NCBI RefSeq assembly: GCF_002270415.1
Contig: NZ_NNRI01000013.1
Span: 609,614-673,613, forward strand
Origin: Mesorhizobium sophorae
Lineage (GTDB): Bacteria > Pseudomonadota > Alphaproteobacteria > Rhizobiales > Rhizobiaceae
Direction: 5' to 3'
DNA: 64,000 nucleotides
Shown: positions 53,496 through 62,396 of the stretch, piece by piece
Position numbering within the stretch: the stretch's first letter is position 1
How the letters are laid out: each line of letters starts with the position of its first letter
Notes under the pieces: generated by a model
Database searches by the model: none
The model's input: only the letters and a program-made list of their open reading frames with translations
Told to the model about the DNA's origin: nothing
Translations under genes and position numbers: made by a program

Positions 53496-54812
53496 TCAGT
53501 CCTCGATCGGCTCGGGCGGGTGGGCGTCGCGGCCCTTGCCGAACGTATAACCGGTTTCCACCGCCCTGCGGCCGAACTTGTCGCGCAGGGCATCGATGGC
53601 GCTTTCAGCCATGGCGCGTTTGCGCGACTGGACGTCGACCAGGTCGGGCGGGTCGGCCTTGTCGTCGTCCGAGAGGTCGCTGACGCCGATACCGAGCAGC
53701 CGATATTTCGTACCGTCGGTCTCCTTGCGCAGGAGCTCCACCCCGGTCTGAAAGATGCGATCGGCGAGCCGGGTCGGGTCGCCGAGCTGGCGGTTGCGCG
53801 TGCGGAGCTTGAAATCCTGGGTCTTGAGCTTCAGCACCACGGTGCGTCCGGCGATGCCGGATTTCTTCAGCCGTGCCGAGACCTTTTCCGAAAGCCCCCT
53901 CAGCACCGCGACAAGCTCATCGAGCGAAGCGATATCGGTGTCGAAGGTGGTTTCGGCCGATACGCTCTTGGCGTCCTGGTCCGGATCGACGCGGCGGACG
54001 TCCTCGCCGCGCGAAAGGTGGTAGAGCCGGTCGCCCATCGTGCCGTAGCGGCGCATCAGGTCGCCACGATCCATCTGCTGCAGCTGACCGATGGTGCGGA
54101 TGCCATCGCGTTCCAGCGTGGCGTTGAACGCCTTACCGACACCCCAGATCATCGTCACCGGCTGGGCTGCCAGGAAGCCGACCGCCTCGGCCTCGCCGAT
54201 GACCGAGAATCCGCGCGGCTTGCGGAAATCGGACGCTATCTTGGCGAGGAACTTGCAGTAGGACAGGCCGGCTGAAACGGTGATGCCGATCTCCTTCTCG
54301 ACCGCAAGCGCGAAGCGCGCCAGCACCACTGCCGGCGGCAGGCCGTGGAGACGTTCGGTGCCGGCGAGGTCGAGAAATGCCTCGTCGATCGAGAGCGGCT
54401 CGACCAGCGGCGTCAGCGCCTGCATCATGGCGCGCACCTCGCGGCCGACGCGCACGTATTTTTCCATGTTGGGGCTGATGACGACCGCCTCGGGACAGGC
54501 TTCGAGCGCCTTGAACATCGGCATTGCCGAGCGCACGCCCTGGATGCGGGCGATGTAGCAGGCGGTGGAGACGACGCCGCGCTTGCCGCCGCCGATGATC
54601 AGCGGCTTGTCCTTGAGTGCTGGATTGTCGCGCTTTTCGATCGCTGCATAGAAGGCGTCGCAGTCGATATGGGCCAGATGCAGCCGGTAAAGCTCGGGAT
54701 GGCGCGCCAGCCGGGGGCTGCCACAGCGCTCGCAGCGACGCGTCTGGCTGCGCTGAAACGTCAGGCAGTCGCGGCAAAAACCGTGATCGGGATTGTTGAC
54801 AGGGGCCGCCAT
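53496..54812 (-). CDS. dinB: DNA polymerase IV (DinB)
   Basis: 438 residues from ATG 54812. Y-family translesion polymerase: catalytic HIDCDAFYAAIEKRDNP and LSIDEAFLDLAG, YCKFLAKIASD, little-finger domain near 280-390. An N-terminal zinc ribbon (C13, C16, C27, C30) precedes the palm, a feature of the rhizobial DinB variant. ATG 54824 is an alternative start. Transcribed divergently from the GNAT gene across 77 bases; no clear LexA box was noted there. Confidence 0.94.
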   Translation of the reverse strand: MAAPVNNPDHGFCRDCLTFQRSQTRRCERCGSPRLARHPELYRLHLAHIDCDAFYAAIEKRDNPALKDKPLIIGGGKRGVVSTACYIARIQGVRSAMPMFKALEACPEAVVISPNMEKYVRVGREVRAMMQALTPLVEPLSIDEAFLDLAGTERLHGLPPAVVLARFALAVEKEIGITVSAGLSYCKFLAKIASDFRKPRGFSVIGEAEAVGFLAAQPVTMIWGVGKAFNATLERDGIRTIGQLQQMDRGDLMRRYGTMGDRLYHLSRGEDVRRVDPDQDAKSVSAETTFDTDIASLDELVAVLRGLSEKVSARLKKSGIAGRTVVLKLKTQDFKLRTRNRQLGDPTRLADRIFQTGVELLRKETDGTKYRLLGIGVSDLSDDDKADPPDLVDVQSRKRAMAESAIDALRDKFGRRAVETGYTFGKGRDAHPPEPIED

Positions 54813-54889
54813 CGCTGCGAACATAAAGAGAACAGAAGCAATGGTACGACAGTGCAAGGCCTGCGACAAGGCTGGCCTGGGGAGAACGC

Positions 54890-55465
54890 ATGAGCACGAC
54901 CATAGCGCCGCTGGTGCCCGAACTCTGGGCGGATTTCGAGGACCTCTTCGGCAAGCAGGGCGCCTGTTATGGCTGCTGGTGCACGCATTTCCGGCTGGCG
55001 CCGGCGGTGCGGCGCGAGAGCAGCCGCGAACGCAACAAGGACCACATCAAGGCGCGCATCGAAGCCGGTCCGCCGCCAGGCCTGCTGGCATTCGAAGACG
55101 GCAAGGCGGTCGGCTGGATGCAGATCGGGCCACGCGCCGACGTGCCCGAATGGAACAATCAGGGCAGGGGGTCGGCACCAGTCGATGCCGCCGACGCCAT
55201 GGATCCGGCCGTATGGGCGATCTCGTGCTTCTTCATCCGCACCAAGGCGCGCGGCAGGGGCATCACGCATCGCCTGGTCGAAGGCGGTATCGATTTCGCC
55301 CGCAGCAACGGAGCCCGGTTGGTCGAGGCCTGCCCGATAGACCTGTCCCGGGATTCGCGTTCGATCGGCCTGTTCGTCGGCTCGTCGCGGGTGTTCGAGA
55401 AGGCCGGTTTCGAGCGGCTCGTAGAGCGCAAGGCCGGCCGGCCGTTGATGCGGCTTGTGCTATAA
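54890..55465 (+). CDS. GNAT-family N-acetyltransferase
   Basis: 191 residues from ATG 54890, with GGGAGAA upstream. Acetyl-CoA-binding motif region ISCFFIRTKARGRGITHRLVE (about 107-127), typical V/I-x-x-x-x-RGxG. The N-terminus has a Cys cluster GACYGCWCTHFRL, seen in a group of GNAT proteins of unknown substrate. Divergent from dinB. Confidence 0.86.
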   Translation: MSTTIAPLVPELWADFEDLFGKQGACYGCWCTHFRLAPAVRRESSRERNKDHIKARIEAGPPPGLLAFEDGKAVGWMQIGPRADVPEWNNQGRGSAPVDAADAMDPAVWAISCFFIRTKARGRGITHRLVEGGIDFARSNGARLVEACPIDLSRDSRSIGLFVGSSRVFEKAGFERLVERKAGRPLMRLVL

Positions 55466-55601
55466 TCAGTTTTGCGCCTTGACGGTGTTGTATCTCACCT
55501 TGCGGTTGTGGCGGTAATTTCATACCAGACGAACGAGGCGTTCCTTCCAAGACGCGTTGCACGGAAACGGATTCAGTCGACGCGCTTTGGGCTTTTGTTT
55601 T

Positions 55602-55640
55602 ATGCATGTCGTTGTCCCAAACCGCTGCGCGCTTTTGGGC
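55602..55640. repeat. Interspersed palindromic element, family A, copy 4 (truncated)
   Basis: Left arm ATGCATGTCG (55602-55611) and inner arms CCCAAA and TTTTGGG are present, but the right outer arm is missing after 55640. The element ends 26 bases before the GTG start of the next gene, so it forms part of that gene's leader. Confidence 0.8.
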
Positions 55641-55666
55641 ACTATTAGGTCAAACGGAGAATTCGC

Positions 55667-57190
55667 GTGAACCGTGCCTTGCCATTCGTTTTTCTTCTTG
55701 CGTTGAGCGCGCCTGCTTTCGGCCAGACCGTCGACAGTCAGGGTGCGAAGCAATTGTCCGAAGACCTGGCCCGCTATGTCGGCAAACAGGCGCTCGACAA
55801 AGGCATTCTGAAGGTGTCGCTGGAAGGCGATGCCTACAAGATCTTGTTTGATTTCAAGGCGCTTGCCGGATCACTGCCCGATCAAAAGCTGCTGAAAGTC
55901 GACGTCGCGCCCGCCCTGATGGTCAAGCCGCGCAGCGACGGATCCTGGGATGTCTCGATGGATTTTTCGCAGAGCGCCTCCTTCGAGTTCAACGGGCCCG
56001 AGGGTCTGCAAAGCACGCAGTTTTCGATCAAGGACGGCAAGGGTTCCGGCGTCTACGACCCCAATCTGGCTGCCTTCACCAGCGGCAGCAGCTCGATGAC
56101 CGGCATGACGATGGCATCGAAGGATGCCAAGCAGCATATGGAAGCGAGCACCGGCGCCGGCACTGCAACGGTCTCCGCGAGCAAGTCCGCGACCGGGGGG
56201 GTCGATTTCACAACCTCGCAAAAAGTGTCTGATTTCGTCGAAACGATCAATTTCGACGATCCTGAAAGCGGACTGAAATTCCCGGTCAACGTCAAATCGC
56301 CGGAGCTGTCGGTCGAGGCCAGCGGCAAGGGGGTGCGGACAAAGCCGCTGCTCGATCTCCTGGCGTTTGCCGTAGCCAATGAAGACGAGGCGACGCTGAA
56401 GGCAAACCAGGCGCAACTCAAATCGCTTCTGCTCGCCGCCTTGCCGGTTTGGGAGCATGTCGAGGGAACCTATGGCTTCAAGGATTTCACGGTGGAAAGC
56501 CCGGTTGGCAATTTCGGCGCGACGCAGCTTAGCACTGCATTCGGGTCCGATGGCGTCGCCCAGAACGGCAAGATCAACTATGCCATCAAGGCTTCGGGGC
56601 TGACCGTGCCGCAACAGCTTCTGCCGAGCTGGAGCGTGGGGCTGTTGCCCACCGATCTCGACTTGAACTTCGGCGGCGCCAATATCGATCTCGACAGTGT
56701 GGTGAAGAAGGCGATCGAAGCCTTTGATCTCAATAAGAATCCGCCGCTGTCGGCTGATTTCGGCGACCAGCTCAAAGCCGACTTCATGGCCAAGACGCCG
56801 AAGGTCGTGATCGGCCACAGCACCGTGAAGAACAAGGATACGGAGATCGCCCTGGAAGGTGAAATGACCTTCCCCGACGAGAAGCCGGAGGCAAGCTTGA
56901 CGGTCGACGTCACCGGCTTCGACAAGCTCGTCGAGGGCCTGCAGACGGCGGCAAAGTCGGAGCCGGAGGTGGCGCAGTACGTACCTGCCGCTCTCATGGT
57001 GAAGGGTTTTGGCAAGACGCTGCCCGATGGACGCATCGAATGGGTCGTCAACGCCAAGGCCGACGGATCAGTCATGGTCAACGGCGTCATGGTCAAGCCG
57101 GCTGATCCGGCTGTGGATGACAGTGTCGATGACAGCGGCGACGACAGTGGGGACGACAGCGGCGGGGCGGGAGCGAAGCTGAATCCCTGA
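55667..57190 (+). CDS. Exported hypothetical protein with acidic repeat tail
   Basis: 507 residues starting at GTG 55667. Signal peptide (hydrophobic residues 4-16, ending APAFG). The mature part is rich in beta-strand patterns and in Lys/Asp, without Cys. The last 25 residues are an acidic repeat (VDDSVDDSGDDSGDDSGG), encoded by a near-perfect DNA repeat at about 57114-57163. The whole resembles large periplasmic proteins of unknown function in rhizobia. No domain recognised. Confidence 0.7.
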   Translation: MNRALPFVFLLALSAPAFGQTVDSQGAKQLSEDLARYVGKQALDKGILKVSLEGDAYKILFDFKALAGSLPDQKLLKVDVAPALMVKPRSDGSWDVSMDFSQSASFEFNGPEGLQSTQFSIKDGKGSGVYDPNLAAFTSGSSSMTGMTMASKDAKQHMEASTGAGTATVSASKSATGGVDFTTSQKVSDFVETINFDDPESGLKFPVNVKSPELSVEASGKGVRTKPLLDLLAFAVANEDEATLKANQAQLKSLLLAALPVWEHVEGTYGFKDFTVESPVGNFGATQLSTAFGSDGVAQNGKINYAIKASGLTVPQQLLPSWSVGLLPTDLDLNFGGANIDLDSVVKKAIEAFDLNKNPPLSADFGDQLKADFMAKTPKVVIGHSTVKNKDTEIALEGEMTFPDEKPEASLTVDVTGFDKLVEGLQTAAKSEPEVAQYVPAALMVKGFGKTLPDGRIEWVVNAKADGSVMVNGVMVKPADPAVDDSVDDSGDDSGDDSGGAGAKLNP

Positions 57191-57217
57191 GGGCTGGCCT
57201 CTATCTCTCTGTTTTGG

Positions 57218-57264
57218 CGCAATTCCGGGCGGAAAACCGTTTCAAACTTTTTCCTGGAATTGCG
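57218..57264. repeat. Interspersed palindromic element, family C
   Basis: Arms CGCAATTCCGGG (57218-57229) and the inverted CCTGGAATTGCG (57253-57264), inner GGAAAA and TTTTTCC. It fits exactly between the stops of two convergent genes (57190 and 57265), so it could act as a terminator for both. A distinct, third palindromic family in the window; only this copy was seen. Confidence 0.75.
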
Positions 57265-57918
57265 TTAGAGTCCCAGCGCGTTCGCAATCTTCGGCGCGGC
57301 TTGGTGCCAGTCCTGGACGACGATGATGTCGTCCGGCACCGGCGGCAGGAATGCGCGCAGCGAATTGTCGGCCATCAGATGGAACAGGCCGGCATCGGCG
57401 ACGGATGCCCGCACCGACGCCAGATTGTGCGGCTGATCGTCGACGAAAACCACCGGCCGGCCGGTCTTGCCGCGAAGCCTGGCCACTGCCGGTCCCTTGG
57501 CCATTTCAGTGGTCAGGAGCGGGTAGCTCAGCCCGAGTGCATCGAGATGGGCGCGACGCGCGGCGCGGTGCTTGTGCGGCATGGCCGTCAGCAGAATGAT
57601 CTCGGTGCGATCGCCCAATCCCGCCAGGGCATCCGCGGCACCGTCGGTGATGCTCTGCCAGTCGGCTTGCGCGTCAAAGAAATCGCCCAGAAGTGCTGTG
57701 ACTTCTGGCTGTTCGATCAGGCGGCCGCTCGCCGTCTCGGCGATGTTGCCGGTCAGCCGGAACGAGGCCAGCGTCAGGCCGAAACCGCGCGCCTTGAGGA
57801 AATGCGGGAAAGGGCGGATGAATTCGAGCACCACGTCGTCGACATCGAGCACCAGCAGCGGGCGGCTGTCCGCCGCCAGTTCCTCGATCTGGCGTGCGGT
57901 CTCCGGATCATCGCTCAT
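57265..57918 (-). CDS. HAD-superfamily hydrolase-like protein
   Basis: 217 residues. HAD motif I appears as LLVLDVDDVVLEF, motif II as IILLTAMPH, and motif III/IV as EMAKGPAVARLRGKTGRPVVFVDDQPHNLASVR. This is a haloacid dehalogenase fold, probably a phosphatase; substrate unknown. Its ATG overlaps the stop of the DUF3572 gene as ATGA, so the two are co-translated. Confidence 0.8.
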   Translation of the reverse strand: MSDDPETARQIEELAADSRPLLVLDVDDVVLEFIRPFPHFLKARGFGLTLASFRLTGNIAETASGRLIEQPEVTALLGDFFDAQADWQSITDGAADALAGLGDRTEIILLTAMPHKHRAARRAHLDALGLSYPLLTTEMAKGPAVARLRGKTGRPVVFVDDQPHNLASVRASVADAGLFHLMADNSLRAFLPPVPDDIIVVQDWHQAAPKIANALGL

Positions 57919-58214
57919 ATGGAATGCTCATGGTTGTCGTCGCCCAGCGGCAGCGCCCGCAAGGCCTTGCCGACAGCTGCCGGCGGCGTGCCGGTTTCCT
58001 CGGCAAAGCGCATCAGCGTCGGCTCGTGGGCGAGAATGAACTGCAGGACGCCAGCCAGGAATCCTGGTTCGCCGGCAGCCTTGCGGATCGAATGCGCCTC
58101 GATGCCGGTGATTGCCAGAAAGCGCGGCAACAGTTCCGGATCGGAGGCGACGAAGCCTAGAGCCTTCACTGCAATCGATTCCGCTTCCTCGCGCATTGAC
58201 GCTGCGTTTGCCAT
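57915..58214 (-). CDS. DUF3572 protein
   Basis: 99 residues from ATG 58214 (58217 also possible). A small helical protein: ALGFVASDPELLPRFLAITG and GFLAGVLQFILAHEPTLMRFAEETG match DUF3572, which is found in Rhizobiales and related orders next to divK. Function unknown. Its stop overlaps the HAD gene's start. It is divergent from divK across 225 bases. Confidence 0.82.
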   Translation of the reverse strand: MANAASMREEAESIAVKALGFVASDPELLPRFLAITGIEAHSIRKAAGEPGFLAGVLQFILAHEPTLMRFAEETGTPPAAVGKALRALPLGDDNHEHSI

Positions 58215-58439
58215 CACTACCTTCGGTGTGTGGAATGAGTCTCTCCCGCAGTAATGGCAAGAGATGCTTGCGGCAAGCCATTAGAGCGGCGCCCGAGGTG
58301 GAATCCAGACAGCTTTTTGCGCCACGGATTTCCGTTTCGTCAATGATATTGCCGTAGAGTGACGCAGGGTTTGGTGCGTCTTTCAGATGGACGCATGACG
58401 GCTGCCTTCGAGCGGAAGGACGGCCGGGACGGGATATCG

Positions 58440-58811
58440 ATGCCGAAGAAGGTCATGATCGTCGAGGACAATGAGCTCAATATGAAGCTCTTTCGGGACC
58501 TCATCGAAGCAAGCGGTTACGAGACCGTGCGCACCCGCAACGGCCTGGAAGCGCTCGATCTGGCGCGCAAGCACCGGCCGGATCTCATCCTGATGGACAT
58601 CCAGTTGCCTGAAGTGTCGGGGCTGGAGGTGACCAAATGGCTGAAGGAGGATGACGAGTTGCACGTCATCCCGGTCATCGCGGTGACCGCCTTCGCGATG
58701 AAAGGCGACGAGGAACGCATCCGCCAGGGTGGCTGCGAAGCCTATATCTCCAAGCCGATCTCGGTGCCGCGTTTCATCGAAACCATCAAATCCTATCTGG
58801 GCGATGCGTGA
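58440..58811 (+). CDS. divK: Response regulator DivK
   Basis: 123 residues from ATG 58440. A single receiver domain; D53 in LILMDIQLPEVSGLEVTKWL is the phosphoacceptor, K in SKPISVPRF is the conserved lysine, and the T/S switch AVTAFAMKGDEERI is present. DivK couples the DivJ/PleC kinases to CtrA control of the alphaproteobacterial cell cycle. The frame is open to 58359, but the upstream codons are not DivK-like. It lies 33 bases before pleD, the normal order in Rhizobiales. Confidence 0.95.
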   Translation: MPKKVMIVEDNELNMKLFRDLIEASGYETVRTRNGLEALDLARKHRPDLILMDIQLPEVSGLEVTKWLKEDDELHVIPVIAVTAFAMKGDEERIRQGGCEAYISKPISVPRFIETIKSYLGDA

Positions 58812-58844
58812 TGCGCCCTTCCAGCCAAGCCGGAGCCTTGTGAC

Positions 58845-60218
58845 ATGACTGCACGGATCCTCGTCGTCGACGACATCCCTGCCAATGTGCGGCTGCTGGA
58901 GGTCCGGCTGCTGGCCGAATATTTCGAGGTGTTGACCGCCACCAACGGGCCGGACGCCATCGAGACCTGCGAGAATGGCAAGGTCGATGTCGTGCTGCTC
59001 GACGTGATGATGCCCGACATGGACGGGTTCGAAGTCTGCCGGCGGCTGAAGAGCGACCCGGCGACGTCGCACATTCCCGTGGTGATGATCACCGCGCTCG
59101 ACCAGGTTTCCGACCGCGTGCGCGGGCTCGAAGCCGGCGCCGATGATTTCCTGACCAAACCGGTCAACGACCTGCAACTGATGACGCGCGTCAAGAGCCT
59201 GGTCCGGCTGAAGTCGCTGACCGACGAGTTGCGGCTGCGCGCCTCGACGACGCGCAACATCGGTATCGAAGAATTGCTGAGCCGCAATTTCGCCTCCGAG
59301 GACACGACGCCGAAAGTGCTTTTGATCGACGAGCGCAAATCCTCGGTCGAGCGCATCCAGAAGATGCTGCGCGACCGTGCCGACCTCGACGTCACCAGCG
59401 ATCCGCATGCCGGCTTCTTCCAGGCCGCCGAGACGCCCTACGAATGCGTGATGATCTCTACGGCCTTTGCGGATTTCGATCCGCTCCGGCTCTGTTCGCA
59501 GTTGCGCTCGCTCGACCGCACCCGTTTCGTCCCGATTATCCTGCTGGCGGAGGCGGGCGAGGACGAGCGCATCATTCGTGGCCTGGAGCTCGGCATCAAT
59601 GACTATCTGATGCGGCCGATCGACCAGCAAGAACTGACAGCGCGGCTGCGCACCCAGGTGCGCCGCAAGCGCTACAACGACCAGCTGCGCGCCAGCGTGA
59701 CCCAAACCATCGAAATGGCGGTGACCGACGGGCTCACCGGGCTGCACAACCGCCGCTACCTCGACAGCCATCTGCAGACGCTGTTCGATCGCGCGGTGGC
59801 GCGGCGGCGGCCGCTGTCGGTGATGATCACCGACCTCGACCGTTTCAAGTCGATCAACGACGCGCACGGCCATGACGGCGGCGACGAGGTGTTGCGGGAA
59901 TTCGCGCGACGGCTGCGCAAGAATGTCCGCGGCATCGACCTTGCCTGCCGCTTTGGTGGCGAGGAGTTCGTTGTGGTGATGCCGGACACTGACGGCACGG
60001 TGGCCGAAAAGGTGGCCGAACGCATTCGCGCCGAAATTGCCCAGGCGCCTTTTGCCATCGGCCCGGATGGCAAGACGATCGAGGTCACCGTCAGTGTCGG
60101 CGTGTCGTCGGTGCTGAAGGGGGTGGATACGGTGGCGGCGCTGATGAAGCGCGCCGACCTGGCACTCTATGAAGCCAAGAGCGGTGGCCGCAACCGCGTT
60201 GTCGCCAAGGCGGCGTAA
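58845..60218 (+). CDS. pleD: Response regulator/diguanylate cyclase PleD
   Basis: 457 residues. First receiver (about 1-120) with D53, second receiver-like adaptor (about 155-270), then a GGDEF domain (about 285-455) with active-site GGEEF at 371-375 and an intact inhibitory site RGID at 362-365, five residues before it. PleD makes cyclic di-GMP during the swarmer-to-stalked type transition. In contrast to the GGDEF protein at 32593, the feedback site is complete here. Confidence 0.95.
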   Translation: MTARILVVDDIPANVRLLEVRLLAEYFEVLTATNGPDAIETCENGKVDVVLLDVMMPDMDGFEVCRRLKSDPATSHIPVVMITALDQVSDRVRGLEAGADDFLTKPVNDLQLMTRVKSLVRLKSLTDELRLRASTTRNIGIEELLSRNFASEDTTPKVLLIDERKSSVERIQKMLRDRADLDVTSDPHAGFFQAAETPYECVMISTAFADFDPLRLCSQLRSLDRTRFVPIILLAEAGEDERIIRGLELGINDYLMRPIDQQELTARLRTQVRRKRYNDQLRASVTQTIEMAVTDGLTGLHNRRYLDSHLQTLFDRAVARRRPLSVMITDLDRFKSINDAHGHDGGDEVLREFARRLRKNVRGIDLACRFGGEEFVVVMPDTDGTVAEKVAERIRAEIAQAPFAIGPDGKTIEVTVSVGVSSVLKGVDTVAALMKRADLALYEAKSGGRNRVVAKAA

Positions 60219-60771
60219 CCCGCAAAGGCCCAATTTTCCTGTCAACCCGATAGGGTTACCCGTTTACCTTAATCCAAGCGATTCGCGAGCCTTGGTTAAG
60301 AAATGGTTGATTTTGATAAGCTCTTGCGCAAATGTGCAGGCCAAGACGAAGCCGGCACGAGGATAGACAGCCGGCTCGATCCCTAGAAATACCCCATGAT
60401 GCTCAGGTCCGCCGCATCTCCTGGGTCCGTGGGGTCGGCCGGCCGGCGCTGGCGCATAGTGGCCTCCTCGTACCGCTGCCAAACGCCGACCGGCCCCCTT
60501 CTCCAAACAGAACATCGGAGCTCCGTGCCAAGGCACGGATGACTCTGCTTTTTGCGTGTGAAAAATCCGGATCCCGTTCTCTTGGATCAGCGGCGATAGC
60601 CATATGGCGCGCACTGTCATTGCGCGAGAGGCTGTGTTCGTGGCTGGCGACCTGCAGGGAAGAGTACCTCTGCAGTTCATACATATGGCGCACAAGGGGC
60701 TTGCGGCAAGACCCGGCTCCTCCCGTAAAACCGTCGGCCTAACCCAAGGGTACGGAACGGAGAGTGCGATA
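60219..60771. other. 553-base gap with no convincing gene
   Basis: No ORF here looks like protein in any frame. Two inverted repeats are visible: CTTAATCCAAG (60268-60278) with CTTGGTTAAG (60291-60300), one bulged base, spacer of 12; and a perfect TCCGTGCC/GGCACGGA (60522-60529 with 60532-60539, 2-base spacer), which looks like a dimeric operator. A short AACCC/GGGTT hairpin (60244-60257) follows pleD but has no T-tract. The segment may hold the promoter and operator of the monooxygenase gene and may mark the edge of a region not shared with relatives. Confidence 0.5.
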
Positions 60772-62259
60772 ATGGCTGTAATGACCGATCATGCGGTGGT
60801 GATTGCCGGAGGTGGCCCGACAGGGTTGATGCTGGCAGCTGAACTCGCGCTGGCGGGTGTCGACGTTGCCATTGTCGAACGGCGTCCCAACCAGGAGCTA
60901 GTTGGCTTGCGTGCGGGCGGCCTGCATGCTCGCACGATCGAAGTTCTGGATCAGCGTGGGATCGCCGACCGGTTTTTGTCGCAAGGACAACGCTTTCAGG
61001 TCGTGGGCTTCCACATGATCCGGCTGGACATCAGCGACTTTCCAACGCGGCACAACTGCCTGCTCGGGCTGCGTCAAAACCACATTGAACGTATCTTGGC
61101 CGGTTGGGTCGACGAGTTGAAAGTGCCGATCTATCGCGGGCAGGAGGTCGCGGCGTTCGCGCAAGACGACAGCGGGGTCATAATCGAGTTGGCCGATGGC
61201 CAACGTATGAAGACACATTATCTGGTGGGCTGTGACGGAGGGCGAAGCCTCATCCGAAAAGCGGCCGGCATCGAATTCGCCGGATGGGATCCGACGATGA
61301 GTTGGATGATCGCCGAGGTCGAGATGTGTGAGGAGCCGCCATTGGGCTTTCGGAACACGGACTCCGGTATCCACGCTTTGGGCAAGACCGGGGAGGGTGG
61401 GACAGTCGGCGTCGTGCTGACAGAACCGCGACTGGAGACCGGTGGAGAACCCACGCTTCGCGATCTCAGCGAGGCGCTGGTAGCCATCTATGGGACCGAC
61501 TATGGAGTCCACAGTCCGACTTGGCTCTCACGATTTACCGACATGACGCGGCAAGCCGCGACCTATCGTGACAGACGCGTCCTGCTGGCGGGCGATGCCG
61601 CGCACATCCATCCTCCGATGGGCGGGCAGGGTCTCAACATCGGCGTACAGGATGCGGTCAACCTCGGCTGGAAGCTGGCGCAGGTGGTCAAGCGGATCTC
61701 ACCTGAGAGCCTCCTTGATACCTACCAGGCTGAGCGCCACCCGGTCGCCGCCCGTGTCATGCAGAACACGATGGCACAGGTTGCGCTTCGGCGTATGGAC
61801 GACCGCGGCAAGGCGATGGGCGACATCGTTGCCGAACTGCTCGGGATGGACGAACCGCGCAGACGAATGGCCGGCGAGATGTCCGGTCTGGGCGTTCACT
61901 ACAATCTCGGCGAGGGGCATCCTCTGCTCGGCCGGCGGATGCCCGACCTCGACCTGCTCACTGCCAACGGCCCACTGCAGGTCTTTGCGCTGCTGCACCA
62001 TGCCAGGCCGGTCATGCTCAACTTCGGTCAGCCAGGCGGCTTCGACATGACACCGTGGGCAGATCGGGTCCAGCAGATCGACGCCACATATTCCGGACCA
62101 TGGGAGCTTCCGGTGCTCGGTCCCATCGCCGCTCCGCCCGCCGTATTGATCCGGCCCGACGGCTACGTGGCCTGGGTAGGGGACGGAACCCGTCTTGGGC
62201 TTGCCGAGGCGCTGACCGCCTGGTTCGGACCGCCTGCCGTGGCGCCCCAGTCACAATGA
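60772..62259 (+). CDS. FAD-dependent aromatic monooxygenase (PheA/TfdB/rifampicin monooxygenase type)
   Basis: 495 residues from ATG 60772, with ACGGAGAG upstream (frame open to 60604). Group A flavin hydroxylase: FAD Rossmann motif VVIAGGGPTGLMLAAEL, LVGCDGGRSLIRKAAG, and the second FAD motif VLLAGDAAHIHPPMGGQG, then a C-terminal thioredoxin-like region. Such enzymes hydroxylate phenols, polyketides or rifampicin using NADPH. The closest family I can recall is rifampicin monooxygenase-like, but the substrate is not fixed by the sequence. Its codon choice looks somewhat more relaxed than that of neighbours (inference). Confidence 0.88.
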   Translation: MAVMTDHAVVIAGGGPTGLMLAAELALAGVDVAIVERRPNQELVGLRAGGLHARTIEVLDQRGIADRFLSQGQRFQVVGFHMIRLDISDFPTRHNCLLGLRQNHIERILAGWVDELKVPIYRGQEVAAFAQDDSGVIIELADGQRMKTHYLVGCDGGRSLIRKAAGIEFAGWDPTMSWMIAEVEMCEEPPLGFRNTDSGIHALGKTGEGGTVGVVLTEPRLETGGEPTLRDLSEALVAIYGTDYGVHSPTWLSRFTDMTRQAATYRDRRVLLAGDAAHIHPPMGGQGLNIGVQDAVNLGWKLAQVVKRISPESLLDTYQAERHPVAARVMQNTMAQVALRRMDDRGKAMGDIVAELLGMDEPRRRMAGEMSGLGVHYNLGEGHPLLGRRMPDLDLLTANGPLQVFALLHHARPVMLNFGQPGGFDMTPWADRVQQIDATYSGPWELPVLGPIAAPPAVLIRPDGYVAWVGDGTRLGLAEALTAWFGPPAVAPQSQ

Positions 62260-62364
62260 AGTAGGCGCAGCCTCCCGAAATACCTCCTGAATGCATCGCG
62301 TCGCCGCTTGTGGCGGCGCGGTCTGCTGACAACCGATTGACAGGAGCTTTTATCCATGCAGAAA

Positions 62365-62389
62365 TTGGTTGGACCATTGGACCACTTGG
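62365..62389 (+). promoter_or_regulatory. Putative operator of the FadR-like regulator
   Basis: Contains TGGTTGGACCA (62366-62376), a perfect TGGT/ACCA inverted repeat of the kind recognised by FadR-type GntR regulators, followed at once by TTGGACCAC, a second partial half-site pair. It ends 8 bases before the GTG start of the regulator gene, so binding there would block its own expression. Based on pattern only. Confidence 0.5.
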
Positions 62390-62396
62390 AGAGAGC

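Noticed and set aside
60264..60695. Small frames on both strands in the gap after pleD
   Set aside because: No ribosome sites with good spacing and no protein-like composition; also no rpmG reading frame was found there.
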